A stretch of DNA of 64,000 nucleotides, from the NCBI RefSeq assembly GCF_014530035.1, contig NZ_JACVMX010000010.1, forward strand, positions 54,546 to 118,545. The letters run 5' to 3'. The notes beneath the pieces were generated by a model that saw nothing but the letters and a program-made list of their open reading frames with translations, did not search any database and was not told the DNA's origin. Position numbers and translations under genes: made by a program. The DNA is from Leucobacter sp. cx-328. Its GTDB lineage: Bacteria > Actinomycetota > Actinomycetes > Actinomycetales > Microbacteriaceae. Below are positions 63,642 through 64,000 of this stretch, piece by piece; position 1 is the stretch's first letter; each line of letters begins with the position of its first letter.

Positions 63642-63938
63642 GTATTTACGGCGCGGTGTTGCCTCTGGCTATCAGCTCATACTGTTGCTCGCATTGCTGC
63701 GGTTCAGGCGTCTTTGTGCGGATCCCCGGAGCTGAGTGCTGAAGACACGCCCGGGATGTGGTCTGGGTTTGCGCTGGGGTGTGGATCGGCGTAATGTATT
63801 CCCTTGTCGCCGCAACGCAGCCGGGCAGCATCGCTGGCCTGGTTGATTCGCTTGCGGTTAACTGGAATCGTTTGGTTTTGGTTGTTGGACTGCTTTTCGG
63901 AGGGCCATTGGTTTGGTCGGTACGGGGAGTGTCTGGTC
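63642..63938 (+). promoter_or_regulatory. Gene-free region expected to hold the rRNA operon promoter
   Basis: About 300 bp without a believable gene; short open frames on both strands lack ribosome sites and similarity. Since the downstream sequence looks like a pre-16S leader, the rrn promoters should be here, but I could not single out convincing -35 and -10 hexamers. Confidence 0.4.
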
Positions 63939-64000
63939 CTTGAGAACTCAATAGTGTGCACTTGATTGTCAAATGCCAATTTTTTATCCCTGGCATGAAC
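63939..64000 (+). promoter_or_regulatory. rRNA operon leader (pre-16S), cut by the window edge
   Basis: CCTTGAGAACTCAATAGTGT, followed by GTCAAATGCCAATTTTT, matches the leader consensus found shortly upstream of 16S rRNA in actinobacteria (recalled family knowledge). The GAACTCAATAG part acts in antitermination and processing. It implies that 16S rRNA begins within a few hundred bases past the window. Confidence 0.7.

Noticed and set aside
63758..63943. 61-residue + frame before the rRNA leader
   Set aside because: No ribosome site or similarity; the region should be rRNA promoter DNA.

Overview
The window comes from a high-GC actinobacterium, most likely a Microbacteriaceae member close to Leucobacter (inference). 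The reasons are the uniformly GC-rich coding, a complete menaquinone gene set, surface proteins with LAxTG-type sorting signals, a CE1758/CE1759-type flavin gene pair, and a typical actinobacterial pre-16S leader at the right edge. Most of the window is ordinary chromosome. I saw no prophage, insertion sequence, integrase or CRISPR array.

Layout. 1-6.2 kb: a cut-off NAD(P)-binding protein, an SRPBCC protein, a frameshifted LuxR-type ATPase regulator, a DUF1361 membrane protein and an MHS-type MFS transporter. 6.4-13.3 kb: TRAM-domain RNA methyltransferase, acyl-CoA ligase, SPFH protein, Maf pyrophosphatase and a cell-wall surface protein. 13.3-19.8 kb: a catabolic island with a PucR regulator divergent from a (methyl)malonate-semialdehyde dehydrogenase, a class III aminotransferase and a succinate-semialdehyde dehydrogenase, which together fit beta-alanine/GABA breakdown. 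20.2-22.6 kb: a luciferase-like monooxygenase, MarR regulator and FMN reductase operon. 23-33 kb: DUF4190 protein, exonuclease III, CPBP protease, GNAT, pyruvate carboxylase, DUF3592 and a second surface protein. 33-40 kb: a TetR/alcohol dehydrogenase pair with a clear operator, DUF1275, a Tat-exported phospholipase C-like enzyme, a second acyl-CoA ligase and a TRIC-type channel. 40-44 kb: two tandem tRNA-Arg genes, apt, an acyl-CoA synthetase and a gene-free stretch with DnaA boxes.

44-56 kb is a menaquinone region: menC, menB, menE, menA, menD, menF and menG, with a polyprenyl diphosphate synthase for the side chain and a ferredoxin-NADP reductase. 56-64 kb holds a repeat-rich proline surface protein, a putative glycosylase, an S4 protein, YigZ, holB, an exported alpha/beta hydrolase, tRNA-Thr and the leader of an rRNA operon lying just outside the window.

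The most unusual content is non-coding. A family of about 100-bp nested palindromes (called element A here) occurs seven times, always between genes. Its centre stays palindromic through paired base changes. In three convergent intergenic regions it is followed by a second GC-rich palindromic element (element B). Separately, the gap between an acyl-CoA synthetase gene and menC carries an 18-bp palindrome made of two perfect inverted DnaA boxes plus more DnaA-type boxes, although no dnaA or dnaN is nearby.
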